From Anaerolineales bacterium UBA6131 (lineage in GTDB: Bacteria; Chloroflexota; Anaerolineae; UBA2200), in the NCBI GenBank assembly GCA_002435875.1, contig DIVN01000042.1:2800-13019 (forward strand): a stretch of DNA of 10,220 nt. The letters run 5' to 3'. The notes below the pieces were generated by a model. That model did no database searches. It was not told where the DNA came from and was given only the letters and a program-made list of their open reading frames with translations. A program made the position numbers and the translations under genes. This document shows positions 1 to 6,307 of this stretch, piece after piece (within the stretch, counting starts at the first letter, position 1; every line of letters begins with the position of its first letter).

Positions 1-1057
1 AGAGTTCACCAGGAATCACATAGGTCAGCGGGGTGAACTCCTCGGGAAGCTTGCCATAGATGGGCAGAGCATAGTTGGACAGGCCAATCACTTCCTGATC
101 CTCGGAATCGCAAACGGCGATGACGATACCGCCCATATCGCGCGCGCCCTGGATCTGCTCGATCGCCCGATCGCGGCTGTTCCCGGGCGGAACCACCACG
201 AAGATAGGGGACACATTCGGCCTAGTCAGGAAATACTGCTCATGCGCCCATTCCTCGAGTTGCTGCGGCACGCCATTCGTGTGGGGCTGCTCAAACAACT
301 TGGCCGCCGCAAAGAGTGCGGTGGCATAGTTTGGCCCGCCTCCCAGGATGAAGAAGGCATCCAGGTGCCAAAAGGCAGCAGCCAGGTCCTGAGCCGCCTT
401 TTGATTCTTGACGGAAGTCTCGGTGATGATGCTCGCAGAACGCACAAGGTCCTTACGCAGCGCATCCGCTGCCTTGCCGTCCAGCTTGCCGCGCAGCTCA
501 GCGATGTGCAGTGCGGACAGGTACATGGTGAGCAGGCTGGCATGAAAGTTGCTCAGACCCAGTGTGCCAGGCGCCAGATCGGCAGTGCCGTCCGCCAAAT
601 GCGGCACACTCTGAATCAGCGCGACATCCGCGGACTTGGCCAGAGGGCCTTGCGGATCGCCAGTGATGGCGACGGTGTAGGCCTTGCGCTGGCGGGCGAG
701 TCGCACGGTTTCGATTGTGCGCGAGACCTTGCCGCTGTTCGAGGTGCCGAACAACAGCGACCCCTCTGGCATATAGTCCACCACATAGCGGGAGAACTCC
801 AAGGACTCAAGTGGCTCGGTCTGGATACCAGTGTACTTGTCGAAAGCAAGCCGGGCGGCCAGCCCAGCGTAGAAGGAATCCCCACAGCCCGTGAAGTAGA
901 TCTTTTTTGTTCGCTGTACCAGCTCAGGGGTAAGGATGTTCTTGATCTGAGGCTGCAATCGTCGAATCACTTCCTGCACGACCTCAGCCTGAGCTGCAAC
1001 CTTGTCCAGCTCCAGCGGGTCACTAAATGGATCATATCTTACGACTTTCTCTGTCAT
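1..1057 (-). CDS. Two-SIS-domain sugar isomerase/aminotransferase-like protein (3' end cut by window edge)
   Basis: Reading from the ATG at 1055-1057 gives 352 codons with no stop before the window edge, so the C-terminus is missing. Two SIS (sugar isomerase) domains are visible. The first starts near residue 52 with YFTGCGDSFYAG and has the phosphosugar-binding type loop GTSNSGKVSRTIE at about 104-116. The second starts near residue 236 with FILGGGPNYATALFAAAKL and continues to QQLEEWAHEQYF at about 265-276, where GlmS has its GELKHGP segment. There is no N-terminal glutaminase domain, so it resembles the isomerase half of GlmS, AgaS or FrlB-like proteins that isomerise or deaminate sugar phosphates in the cytoplasm. 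The start is set by a strong Shine-Dalgarno (GGGAGGAG, 1062-1069). It lies 72 bp after the PHP hydrolase gene and is probably in its operon. Substrate cannot be told; the family call is firm, the exact reaction is not. Confidence 0.88.
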   Translation of the reverse strand, partial: MTEKVVRYDPFSDPLELDKVAAQAEVVQEVIRRLQPQIKNILTPELVQRTKKIYFTGCGDSFYAGLAARLAFDKYTGIQTEPLESLEFSRYVVDYMPEGSLLFGTSNSGKVSRTIETVRLARQRKAYTVAITGDPQGPLAKSADVALIQSVPHLADGTADLAPGTLGLSNFHASLLTMYLSALHIAELRGKLDGKAADALRKDLVRSASIITETSVKNQKAAQDLAAAFWHLDAFFILGGGPNYATALFAAAKLFEQPHTNGVPQQLEEWAHEQYFLTRPNVSPIFVVVPPGNSRDRAIEQIQGARDMGGIVIAVCDSEDQEVIGLSNYALPIYGKLPEEFTPLTYVIPGEL

Positions 1058-1061
1058 GCTG

Positions 1062-1069
1062 CTCCTCCC
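1062..1069 (-). promoter_or_regulatory. Ribosome binding site of the SIS-domain gene
   Basis: Minus-strand GGGAGGAG lies 4 nt before the ATG at 1057 and fixes that start. The GGAGG core is at the usual distance. An imperfectly explained palindrome (CCAGCC, GT, GGCTGG; 1077-1090) lies just upstream of it. That palindrome could form a small hairpin before the site or be chance. Confidence 0.75.
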
Positions 1070-1129
1070 ATCGGCTCCAGCCGTGGCTGGCCCCGGTCAT
1101 ACCCAATTCCGGCTTCGTACTCGATGCAA

Positions 1130-2560
1130 CTACAAGCACGTACCTGGCTTCATCTGGTCGTAGCCAACCCAAATCGGGTTGCTGAACACCTGGGCTGTGT
1201 TACTGTCCCGCCACTGAATGCCACCGTAGATCACACTCTCGAAGATATTGTGCAGCTCAATGCGGTAGTAGGCAGGGTTCTTGGGGTTATCCGCAAAGGC
1301 GGCCGTCTGCCACTGACCGATGCCGGCCTCAATTCGCTGGGTGTCCAGCAAATAGCCATTCTTGAACACGAACATCCACATCGGCTGGGTGCTCTTCACC
1401 TGCACGTCAAAACTCACCGGGCCTTTTCCAAGGGGCAGCGACTCCCACATCGCCGCCTTGTCTCCGGCCCCATTGGAAGCCGTGAAACGCATCTCTGGTC
1501 CGCGGCTCAGGTAGACATTGCCCTTGCGCAAGCCTTCGATGATACCCTTTTCACTCAGCTCCCGGGCATAGACCCAGGTCACCAGGTCGCCCAGCCTGTG
1601 GGTGCCATCATAGATGCGATGGGAATCTACGCCAGCAACACCAACGACGTGATGGCCCCGTGCAAGCTGGCGGTCCCACAACGGGGCGTGGAAAGCATTG
1701 TTTGAACCTTCCAGGTTGTGGTAGACCTCTATCATGTCGGCCTTGGACCAGTCAAAGTCAAAGGCCTGCCAGGCCAGGCTGCCGCTGTAGGCGTGGTTGA
1801 TGCAAAAGAGCCCGCCCTGTGCATGGACACGGTCAGCGGCCTTGTCCATAGAGTTGCCCTCGCGATCCACGTAGACATCCACCCATTCGCGAATGCCGTG
1901 TAGGTTGGCGTGGCCTTGATGGCTGGTAATCTCGCAGGCGCGAATGATTGCCAGGCGGTCGTTCACGAGCGGCGCCAGTTTGCGCCACTGGCTGATGGTG
2001 AAATGATCGGTCAGGCTGAGGAAATCAAGCCCCAGGTCCTGGGCTGCCTGCACGACCGTGGCAACAGGGAAACGGCCATCACTCTCTGTAGAGTGACAGT
2101 GCAACTCACCCTTGTACCAACCAGCGGCTGCCTTGGTGACATGATCCGCAGGATAATTGAACACCAACGGCTCGGGCACTCTATCAAACTCGGCATAGGC
2201 CTCGAGCCGATAGTCGACGTCTTCCTTGACCGATTCCACGTCAATCTGAGCGCGCCACTGCCCTGCGGGCAGCGGGCCCGCGACGGCGCCCTCACTGGAA
2301 TCGTTGGGTGTGGCCCAGAGCTCAAGCACGATATCGCCCCGGCCGGACGGGTTCATGCGGTTGCCTCGAAACCCTGCGGGAGAATGGAGTGACAGAAATA
2401 GCTGTGCCACCCTCTGTTTGTGGAAAGATAGGACGATGCCAACCTTGCTTGCGTTGGGGGGAACTTGAAAGAAATGGTCAATATAGTCACCGCGAGGAAT
2501 GGGCGCGAGGTGACTGCGGACATCAAGCAGGACTTTTCTGCTGGGCGATTCGGTGCTCAA
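1130..2560 (-). CDS. CehA/McbA-type PHP-domain metallohydrolase
   Basis: A 476-residue protein of the PHP (polymerase and histidinol phosphatase) metal-dependent hydrolase superfamily, closest in layout to CehA/McbA-type proteins. Residues 1-150 have a beta-rich look and may be a small sandwich domain. The PHP core begins at about 153 with GELHCHSTESDG (His155, His157, Asp161). It continues with SLTDHF (Asp185, His186), ACEITSHQGH (Glu210, His214), NHAYSG (His256) and GVDSHR (Asp312, His314), a full set of metal-ligand motifs. The last 100 residues are again beta-rich. No signal peptide is seen, so it should be cytoplasmic. The TTG start at 2558-2560 is chosen because a perfect AAGGAGG lies 9 nt before it. 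The frame stays open to another TTG at 2677, but that one has no ribosome site and would translate a strong hairpin. It follows the transporter binding-protein gene, so it probably cleaves the imported compound, possibly a phosphoester (inference). Named family members hydrolyse carbaryl, which says little about the substrate here. Confidence 0.87.
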   Translation of the reverse strand: MSTESPSRKVLLDVRSHLAPIPRGDYIDHFFQVPPNASKVGIVLSFHKQRVAQLFLSLHSPAGFRGNRMNPSGRGDIVLELWATPNDSSEGAVAGPLPAGQWRAQIDVESVKEDVDYRLEAYAEFDRVPEPLVFNYPADHVTKAAAGWYKGELHCHSTESDGRFPVATVVQAAQDLGLDFLSLTDHFTISQWRKLAPLVNDRLAIIRACEITSHQGHANLHGIREWVDVYVDREGNSMDKAADRVHAQGGLFCINHAYSGSLAWQAFDFDWSKADMIEVYHNLEGSNNAFHAPLWDRQLARGHHVVGVAGVDSHRIYDGTHRLGDLVTWVYARELSEKGIIEGLRKGNVYLSRGPEMRFTASNGAGDKAAMWESLPLGKGPVSFDVQVKSTQPMWMFVFKNGYLLDTQRIEAGIGQWQTAAFADNPKNPAYYRIELHNIFESVIYGGIQWRDSNTAQVFSNPIWVGYDQMKPGTCL

Positions 2561-2569
2561 GGGGTGATC

Positions 2570-2576
2570 CCTCCTT
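2570..2576 (-). promoter_or_regulatory. Ribosome binding site deciding a TTG start
   Basis: Minus-strand AAGGAGG, part of AAAGGAGGG, lies 9 nt upstream of TTG at 2560. No ATG or GTG in frame is comparably placed, so this site decides the start of the PHP hydrolase. Confidence 0.75.
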
Positions 2577-2608
2577 TGCGCAAAACTGAGAAGCCTAGAA
2601 CCGTGGAC

Positions 2609-2628
2609 TGCGGCTGTGAACCGCCGCA
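2609..2628 (-). other. Small inverted repeat between binding-protein and PHP genes
   Basis: TGCGGC (2609-2614) and GCCGCA (2623-2628) form 6-bp arms around an 8-nt loop. It sits downstream of the larger hairpin and upstream of the PHP ribosome site. There is no T-tract. It may be a minor structure in the intercistronic RNA or chance. Confidence 0.3.
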
Positions 2629-2638
2629 CGACATAGGA

Positions 2639-2670
2639 GAGCACAGGGCAGCGTGAGCTGCCCTGTGCTC
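2639..2670 (-). other. Perfect 14-bp intercistronic stem-loop
   Basis: GAGCACAGGGCAGC (2639-2652) is exactly complementary to GCTGCCCTGTGCTC (2657-2670), with a 4-nt loop. It starts 16 nt after the stop of the binding-protein gene and lies about 80 nt before the PHP start. No run of T follows on the minus strand, so it does not fit a classic intrinsic terminator. Known binding-protein transporter operons often carry such a stem-loop just after the binding-protein gene, where it shields that mRNA segment from 3' exonucleases and lowers downstream expression. That role is inferred here. The stem itself is seen directly. Confidence 0.8.
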
Positions 2671-2686
2671 CCGTCAAAGAGGAGAA

Positions 2687-4081
2687 CTACCTGAGAATCA
2701 TCTTCCCTTCGGCGCGATACTTCTTCACCAGATCATTGATGTAGACACAGCTTTCCTTGAGCACGGTGGCTGGGTCGCGGTCATTGATGAAGATATCCGT
2801 GAGTGTGGTGTTCTGAAGATAGGTACCCCACTCCTTCACGCTGAACTCGATGCTTGAGGTAGGATGCGCCCACTCAAGCTGCTCCACGGCGATCTTGTAG
2901 AACGGATGCGTCTCGTAGAACGCCTTGGTCTCGGGCAGCTCCATCGCGCTCCAGCGGCCGGGCATGTAGCCGGTCTTCATGTGGAACTCGGCGGTCTGCG
3001 TGGGGGCGCTGAGCCAGTCAACCAGCTCAATGGCAGCCTGCGTCTCCTCGGGAGACTTGCCCGTGCACACGGCATAGTTCGCCGCGCCATGGGTCACAAA
3101 GCGGCCAGCGGGCCCGGCGGGGAACATGGCAAAGCCCCAGTCAAAGGGCACGGTGTCGCCGATCCAGCTCAGGATGGCGGTAGACTGGAACATCATGCCG
3201 ATCTTGCCAGCAACGAACTCGGACGCCTGGACTTCGAAAGCGCCGGTCAGGTTCGCCGGGATGACGGAGATGCCGTCCTTCTTCAGGTTCTGCCAGTAGG
3301 TCATGGCGGCCACCACTTCGGGCGAATCATAGGTGCAATTGCCCTCGGCGTCGTTCATCTGTCCACCAAAGCCGTAGACCATGATCGGGAAGTACCAGCG
3401 CTGCCAGAAACCGTACGTGCCGTACTGGTCCTTGGAGGGATCCGACAGCTTCTTGCCATATTCGCGGAACTCGTCCCAGGTTGTCGGCGGCTTATCGGGA
3501 TCGAGGCCGACGGCGCGGAAGAGGTCCTTGTTGTAGTAAAAGCCCTGAGTGCTGCGGTTGGCAGGCACGGCATAGGTCTTGCCCTGGTACTTCAAGTCCG
3601 CGAGCAGGCCAGGAATAAAGTCCTTCCAGGCCTCGGGGGTGAAGTAGTCGTCCAGGGGCACGAGGGTGCCTTCCTGAGCATAGAACGGCACGTTGATATA
3701 GTCGATCATGGTGACGTGCGGCATATCCTTGCCACCCGCGGCCAACGCGGCCAGCATTTTCTGCTGGATCCCATCATAGCCACCCTGGTTGATGATCTCA
3801 ACCTTGATGCGGCTCTGGCTGGCGTTGAACTTGGCCACCTGCTCATCCAGGACGCCGGCCATGGTGCCGGAAAGCAACTGCCACATGACGATGTTGACCT
3901 GCTTCGCCGGCAGCGCCGGAGCTGCCGTGGGCTGTGCGACCACGGTCTGCTGCACGATCTGTGTTTCCTTGACCACCTGTGTCTGGGTGATGACCACAGG
4001 CGTAGGCGTCGCAGACGGCGCGCACGAAGCAAGGACCATCGCCAGCATGGCGACGACGAGCACGATCTTGGTACCCTTCAT
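2687..4081 (-). CDS. ABC transporter substrate-binding lipoprotein, UgpB-like (family 1 sugar/G3P type)
   Basis: A 464-residue extracytoplasmic binding protein. Residues 1-20 are a lipoprotein signal peptide: MKGTK, a hydrophobic stretch, then the lipobox LASC with Cys20 as the likely lipidated residue. Residues 21-60 are a Thr/Val/Gln/Pro-rich linker of the kind common in Chloroflexota. The mature domain starts with VNIVMWQLLSG. It includes GGYDGIQQKMLAALAAG, and the UgpB-like segment NRSTQGFYYNKDLF followed by VGLDPDKPPTTWDEF, typical of carbohydrate and glycerol-3-phosphate binding proteins. It would hand its ligand to the two permeases encoded just upstream. The ATG at 4079-4081 is chosen because GGAGG (4090-4094) lies 8 nt before it; a GTG 15 nt further up would lie inside that site. 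The ligand is uncertain: sugar, glycerol-3-phosphate or a glycerophosphodiester all fit the subfamily. Confidence 0.93.
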   Translation of the reverse strand: MKGTKIVLVVAMLAMVLASCAPSATPTPVVITQTQVVKETQIVQQTVVAQPTAAPALPAKQVNIVMWQLLSGTMAGVLDEQVAKFNASQSRIKVEIINQGGYDGIQQKMLAALAAGGKDMPHVTMIDYINVPFYAQEGTLVPLDDYFTPEAWKDFIPGLLADLKYQGKTYAVPANRSTQGFYYNKDLFRAVGLDPDKPPTTWDEFREYGKKLSDPSKDQYGTYGFWQRWYFPIMVYGFGGQMNDAEGNCTYDSPEVVAAMTYWQNLKKDGISVIPANLTGAFEVQASEFVAGKIGMMFQSTAILSWIGDTVPFDWGFAMFPAGPAGRFVTHGAANYAVCTGKSPEETQAAIELVDWLSAPTQTAEFHMKTGYMPGRWSAMELPETKAFYETHPFYKIAVEQLEWAHPTSSIEFSVKEWGTYLQNTTLTDIFINDRDPATVLKESCVYINDLVKKYRAEGKMILR

Positions 4082-4155
4082 TTCCGTTTCCTCCACAATA
4101 CGATTGCCTGACCCTCAACGGTCAGAAAGCTCTGGGCAAAGCCCAGCCAACTCAT
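4078..4155 (-). CDS. Possible 25-residue leader ORF overlapping the binding-protein start
   Basis: ATG at 4153-4155 opens a 25-codon frame (starts MSWLGFAQSF, ends VLWRKRK). Its TGA stop overlaps the ATG of the binding-protein gene as ATGA. Inside it are two small stem-loops (4108-4125 and 4132-4146). Its own start is preceded only by a weak AGG two nt away, so unaided translation would be poor. If read, it could couple or tune translation of the abundant binding protein. It shows no similarity that I recognise. It may equally be a chance open frame in a leader. Confidence 0.2.
   Translation of the reverse strand: MSWLGFAQSFLTVEGQAIVLWRKRK
4090..4094 (-). promoter_or_regulatory. Ribosome binding site of the binding-protein gene
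   Basis: Minus-strand GGAGG followed by AAACGGAA and ATG gives an 8-nt spacer. This supports the ATG at 4081 over the in-frame GTG at 4096. Confidence 0.8.
4108..4146 (-). other. Two small stem-loops in the leader of the binding-protein gene
   Basis: CTGACC (4108-4113) pairs with GGTCAG (4120-4125) around a 6-nt loop, and CTGGGC (4132-4137) pairs with GCCCAG (4141-4146) around AAA. Both lie within 65 nt upstream of the binding-protein start, in the 146-bp gap after the second permease gene. They have 6-bp arms and no T-tract. They could affect translation or stability of the lipoprotein mRNA. Chance cannot be excluded for arms this short. Confidence 0.4.
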
Positions 4156-4185
4156 AGCCTATTCATCGACGATTGTATTCCGCTC

Positions 4186-4195
4186 TCACCTCCTT
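4186..4195 (-). promoter_or_regulatory. Orphan full-length Shine-Dalgarno sequence
   Basis: Minus-strand AAGGAGGTGA is fully complementary to the anti-Shine-Dalgarno end of 16S rRNA. No start lies at normal spacing: the nearest ATG (4164-4166) is 19 nt downstream. It may act as a standby ribosome site for the binding-protein leader, or may serve a tiny ORF starting in an unusual way. The match is seen directly; the role is inferred. Confidence 0.4.
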
Positions 4196-4227
4196 GCGGT
4201 GCCTAGCCACGGTCGAGGCCAGGCGGG

Positions 4228-5106
4228 CTACACACCTTTGAGCCCCGAACGCGAAATGCCTTCGATAAAGTAGCGCTGGAAGAACAAGAAGAGCGCCAGT
4301 ACCGGCAGCAAGGCCAACACGGTACCGGCCATGACCACGTGCCAGTTGGTGCCACCTTCCGTCGTCTGGCGCATGATGTTCAGGCCCAAAGCCACCGTGC
4401 GCATCTTGTCCGAGCTGGTCATGATCAACGGCCAGAAGTAGTCATTCCAACGCCAGTTAAAGTTGAGCACAAAGAAAGTCAGCAGCGTCGGCTTGCTCAA
4501 GGGAATCATCACGTGACGCATGATCTGCAGGTGCGATGCTCCGTCAATTACGGCTGCATCCACCAGATCATCGGGCACGCTCAAGAACGCCGTGCGCAAG
4601 AGAAAGGTGCCAAAAGCTGTCGCGGAGAAGGGAATGATCAGCGCTTTGAAGCTGTCAAGCCAGTCCAGGCGCGAGAGCATGATATAGTTCGGAATGACGG
4701 TCACCTGGCTGGGGATCATCATCACGGCCAGAAAGAGCAGGAAGAGGAACTCGCGCCCGCGAAACTGGATGCGCGAGAAAACATAAGCGCACAGCGAGCC
4801 GTTGATCATCTGCAGTCCCACACCCGCGAAGGAAATCCACAAGCTATTTAGCATATAGCGCGAGAAGCGGGCGGCCTGCCAGGCCCGCAAATAGTTGGCG
4901 AAGGTCGGCGGATCCGGTATCCACTGTGGAGGGTAAGCCAGCACCTGCCTGAGGTTGGGCTTGAGGCTGGTGGAGATCATCCAGGCGAAGGGAATGGCAA
5001 AAACGGTCGCGATGGCCGCCACCACCAGGAAAGCAAACACCTTCTGCAACTGCGGACCCAGACTGCGTCGGTACCGAATCGTGCCCGTGCCAGTCTCACT
5101 TGTCAT
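4228..5106 (-). CDS. ABC transporter inner-membrane permease, MalG/UgpE-like
   Basis: A 292-residue permease of the carbohydrate uptake-1 type (MalG family, usual length 270-300). There is a hydrophobic segment near residues 22-45 and several further membrane segments, giving about six in all. The cytoplasmic coupling motif that contacts the ATPase is at about 180-206: DAAVIDGAS, then HVMIPLSKPTL, with Asp in place of the usual first Glu of the EAA loop. The C-terminus, FFQRYFIEGISRSGLKG, is typical of this family. It would pair with the permease encoded upstream to form the channel for the downstream binding protein. The ATG at 5104-5106 is preferred because AAGG lies 8 nt upstream; the in-frame GTG at 5115 overlaps that ribosome site. 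No ATPase gene is in the window. Confidence 0.93.
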   Translation of the reverse strand: MTSETGTGTIRYRRSLGPQLQKVFAFLVVAAIATVFAIPFAWMISTSLKPNLRQVLAYPPQWIPDPPTFANYLRAWQAARFSRYMLNSLWISFAGVGLQMINGSLCAYVFSRIQFRGREFLFLLFLAVMMIPSQVTVIPNYIMLSRLDWLDSFKALIIPFSATAFGTFLLRTAFLSVPDDLVDAAVIDGASHLQIMRHVMIPLSKPTLLTFFVLNFNWRWNDYFWPLIMTSSDKMRTVALGLNIMRQTTEGGTNWHVVMAGTVLALLPVLALFLFFQRYFIEGISRSGLKGV

Positions 5107-5135
5107 AGTTTGCACCTTGTTTCTAGTGTAATGAC

Positions 5136-5160
5136 CCGCCCATCACGATGTGATGGGCGG
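5136..5160 (-). other. Perfect 11-bp stem-loop between the two permease genes
   Basis: CCGCCCATCAC (5136-5146) is exactly complementary to GTGATGGGCGG (5150-5160) around a 3-nt loop. It lies in the 71-bp gap between the permease genes, ending about 20 nt before the ribosome site of the second. It lacks a T-tract and is followed by genes of the same transporter, so termination is unlikely. A processing, stability or attenuation element is more plausible (inference). Confidence 0.75.
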
Positions 5161-5177
5161 CTAAAGAGAGCAAACTC

Positions 5178-6143
5178 CTACTGATAGAAAACCCAGCGAC
5201 GCGAAGCCGTGAGCTGCAGCACGGTCAGAATTGCCACAATTACGAATAGGACCATGGCCACTGCCGACGCATCGCCAGCGTGCATGTAGACAAAGGCGCG
5301 CTGGTAGATCTCATAGTTCATGACCGTTGTTGCGTAGGCCGGACCACCCTGTGTCATCACCGCTGGGGCATCGAACACCTGCAGACCTCCAATGAGTGAG
5401 GTGACCATCAGGAAGAATGTGGTCGGGGAAAGCAGCGGCAGCGTGATATGCCACAAAACCGACAGCGTACCGGCCCCATCCACCTTGGCCGCCTCGTAGT
5501 ATTCTGTCGAGATGTTCATCAGCCCGGAGAGGAAGATGACCATATTGTAGCCGGCCGCGCGCCAAATGGCCATGATGATCAGGGCCCACATGGCGTATTT
5601 CGGATCGCTCAACCACCTCGGCCCCTTGATGCCGATCAGGCTGAGCATATAGTGGAGCAGACCCGTGCCCGGCTGAAAAATCCAGACCCACAGCAGGGCA
5701 ATGGCCGATGTCGTCGTGACATAGGGGGAGAAGATGACCGTGCGGAAAAAGTTCTGCCCACGGATCTTCTGATTGAGCAGGAGGGCAAGGATGAGCCCAA
5801 GGCCCATAGAGCCGGCGACCGTTCCAACGGCGTAGTGGAAAGTTACCTTCAGGGAGGCAAGGAAGCGGCGATCGCGGAAAATCGTCATATAGTTCTCTAG
5901 GCCGATGAAGCGCTTTACCGGCGAGACAAAGTTCCAGTCGGTGAGGCTCAGGTAGACATTAAAGCCCAGAGCAAAGTAGGTAAAGACGCCGAACACTATC
6001 AGCGATGGAAGGAGGAAAACCGCCGCGGTGATGAGGTCGGTGCGCCGGCGAGGGTTGCGCCAGCCGCTCACACCCTGTCGCAACTCCTTGACCTCATTCT
6101 GCACACCTTTGGACTCGGCCATTGACAACCCTTGTTCCGCCAT
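5178..6143 (-). CDS. ABC transporter inner-membrane permease, MalF/UgpA-like
   Basis: A 321-residue permease of the MalF/UgpA family, of usual length. A charged N-terminal tail of about 36 residues is followed by a first membrane segment (about 38-60) and roughly five more. The conserved phrases SLTDWNF, FIGLENY and FFRTVIFSPYVT are typical of sugar ABC permeases. The EAA loop that docks on the ATPase is at about 214-238: EYYEAAKVDGAG, then HITLPLLSP. It should form a heterodimer with the MalG-like permease 71 bp downstream. ATG at 6141-6143 is preferred: GGAG sits 7 nt before it. A GTG at 6149 is too close to that site, and an ATG at 6122 with AAGGG upstream is a real alternative that would remove seven residues. 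It is the first gene after the promoter at 6308-6336. Confidence 0.93.
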   Translation of the reverse strand: MAEQGLSMAESKGVQNEVKELRQGVSGWRNPRRRTDLITAAVFLLPSLIVFGVFTYFALGFNVYLSLTDWNFVSPVKRFIGLENYMTIFRDRRFLASLKVTFHYAVGTVAGSMGLGLILALLLNQKIRGQNFFRTVIFSPYVTTTSAIALLWVWIFQPGTGLLHYMLSLIGIKGPRWLSDPKYAMWALIIMAIWRAAGYNMVIFLSGLMNISTEYYEAAKVDGAGTLSVLWHITLPLLSPTTFFLMVTSLIGGLQVFDAPAVMTQGGPAYATTVMNYEIYQRAFVYMHAGDASAVAMVLFVIVAILTVLQLTASRRWVFYQ

Positions 6144-6284
6144 AGACACACTCCAATGTCAGTGTATGAGCTTGTGGGCGCGGCACCCGGTCGACTGTCT
6201 ACGGACAATACGGCCGGCCGCCGCCACATACGGCGCTTTCCCCTGCCGTCGATCCAGCAACAGCTAATCATCGGGTAGTACGTC

Positions 6285-6306
6285 GGTCTGCTGGTCTGAA
6301 GGTCCC
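6285..6306. repeat. Three hexamers at 8-bp spacing next to the predicted transcription start
   Basis: On the plus strand GGTCTG (6285), GGTCTG (6293) and the variant GGTCCC (6301) are spaced 8 bp apart, just downstream of the predicted -10 box of the transporter promoter. Iterated half-sites in this place could bind a repressor. The eight-base period is less usual than a full helical turn, and chance is possible with only two exact copies. Confidence 0.35.
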
Positions 6307-6307
6307 T

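Noticed and set aside
242..1705. A 487-codon plus-strand open frame
   Set aside because: It runs antisense across the SIS and PHP genes, both of which have clear family motifs and ribosome sites. Its protein has no recognisable domain and looks like the shadow of GC-rich codons.
2639..2670. Intrinsic terminator after the binding-protein gene
   Set aside because: The stem is strong, but no T-run follows on the transcribed strand and a well-formed ribosome site for the next gene lies downstream.
2864..4111. A 415-codon plus-strand open frame
   Set aside because: It is antisense to the binding-protein gene. Composition is dominated by His, Arg, Gly and Leu with a run of Arg opposite the lipoprotein signal region, typical of a shadow frame.
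4172..4177. A -10-like TACAAT upstream of the binding-protein gene on the minus strand
   Set aside because: No acceptable -35 box is found 16 to 18 bp upstream, so a separate promoter is not supported.
4200..4225. Terminator-like hairpin just after the second permease gene
   Set aside because: The arms (about 8 bp) need a G-U pair and no T-tract follows. It is too weak to call.
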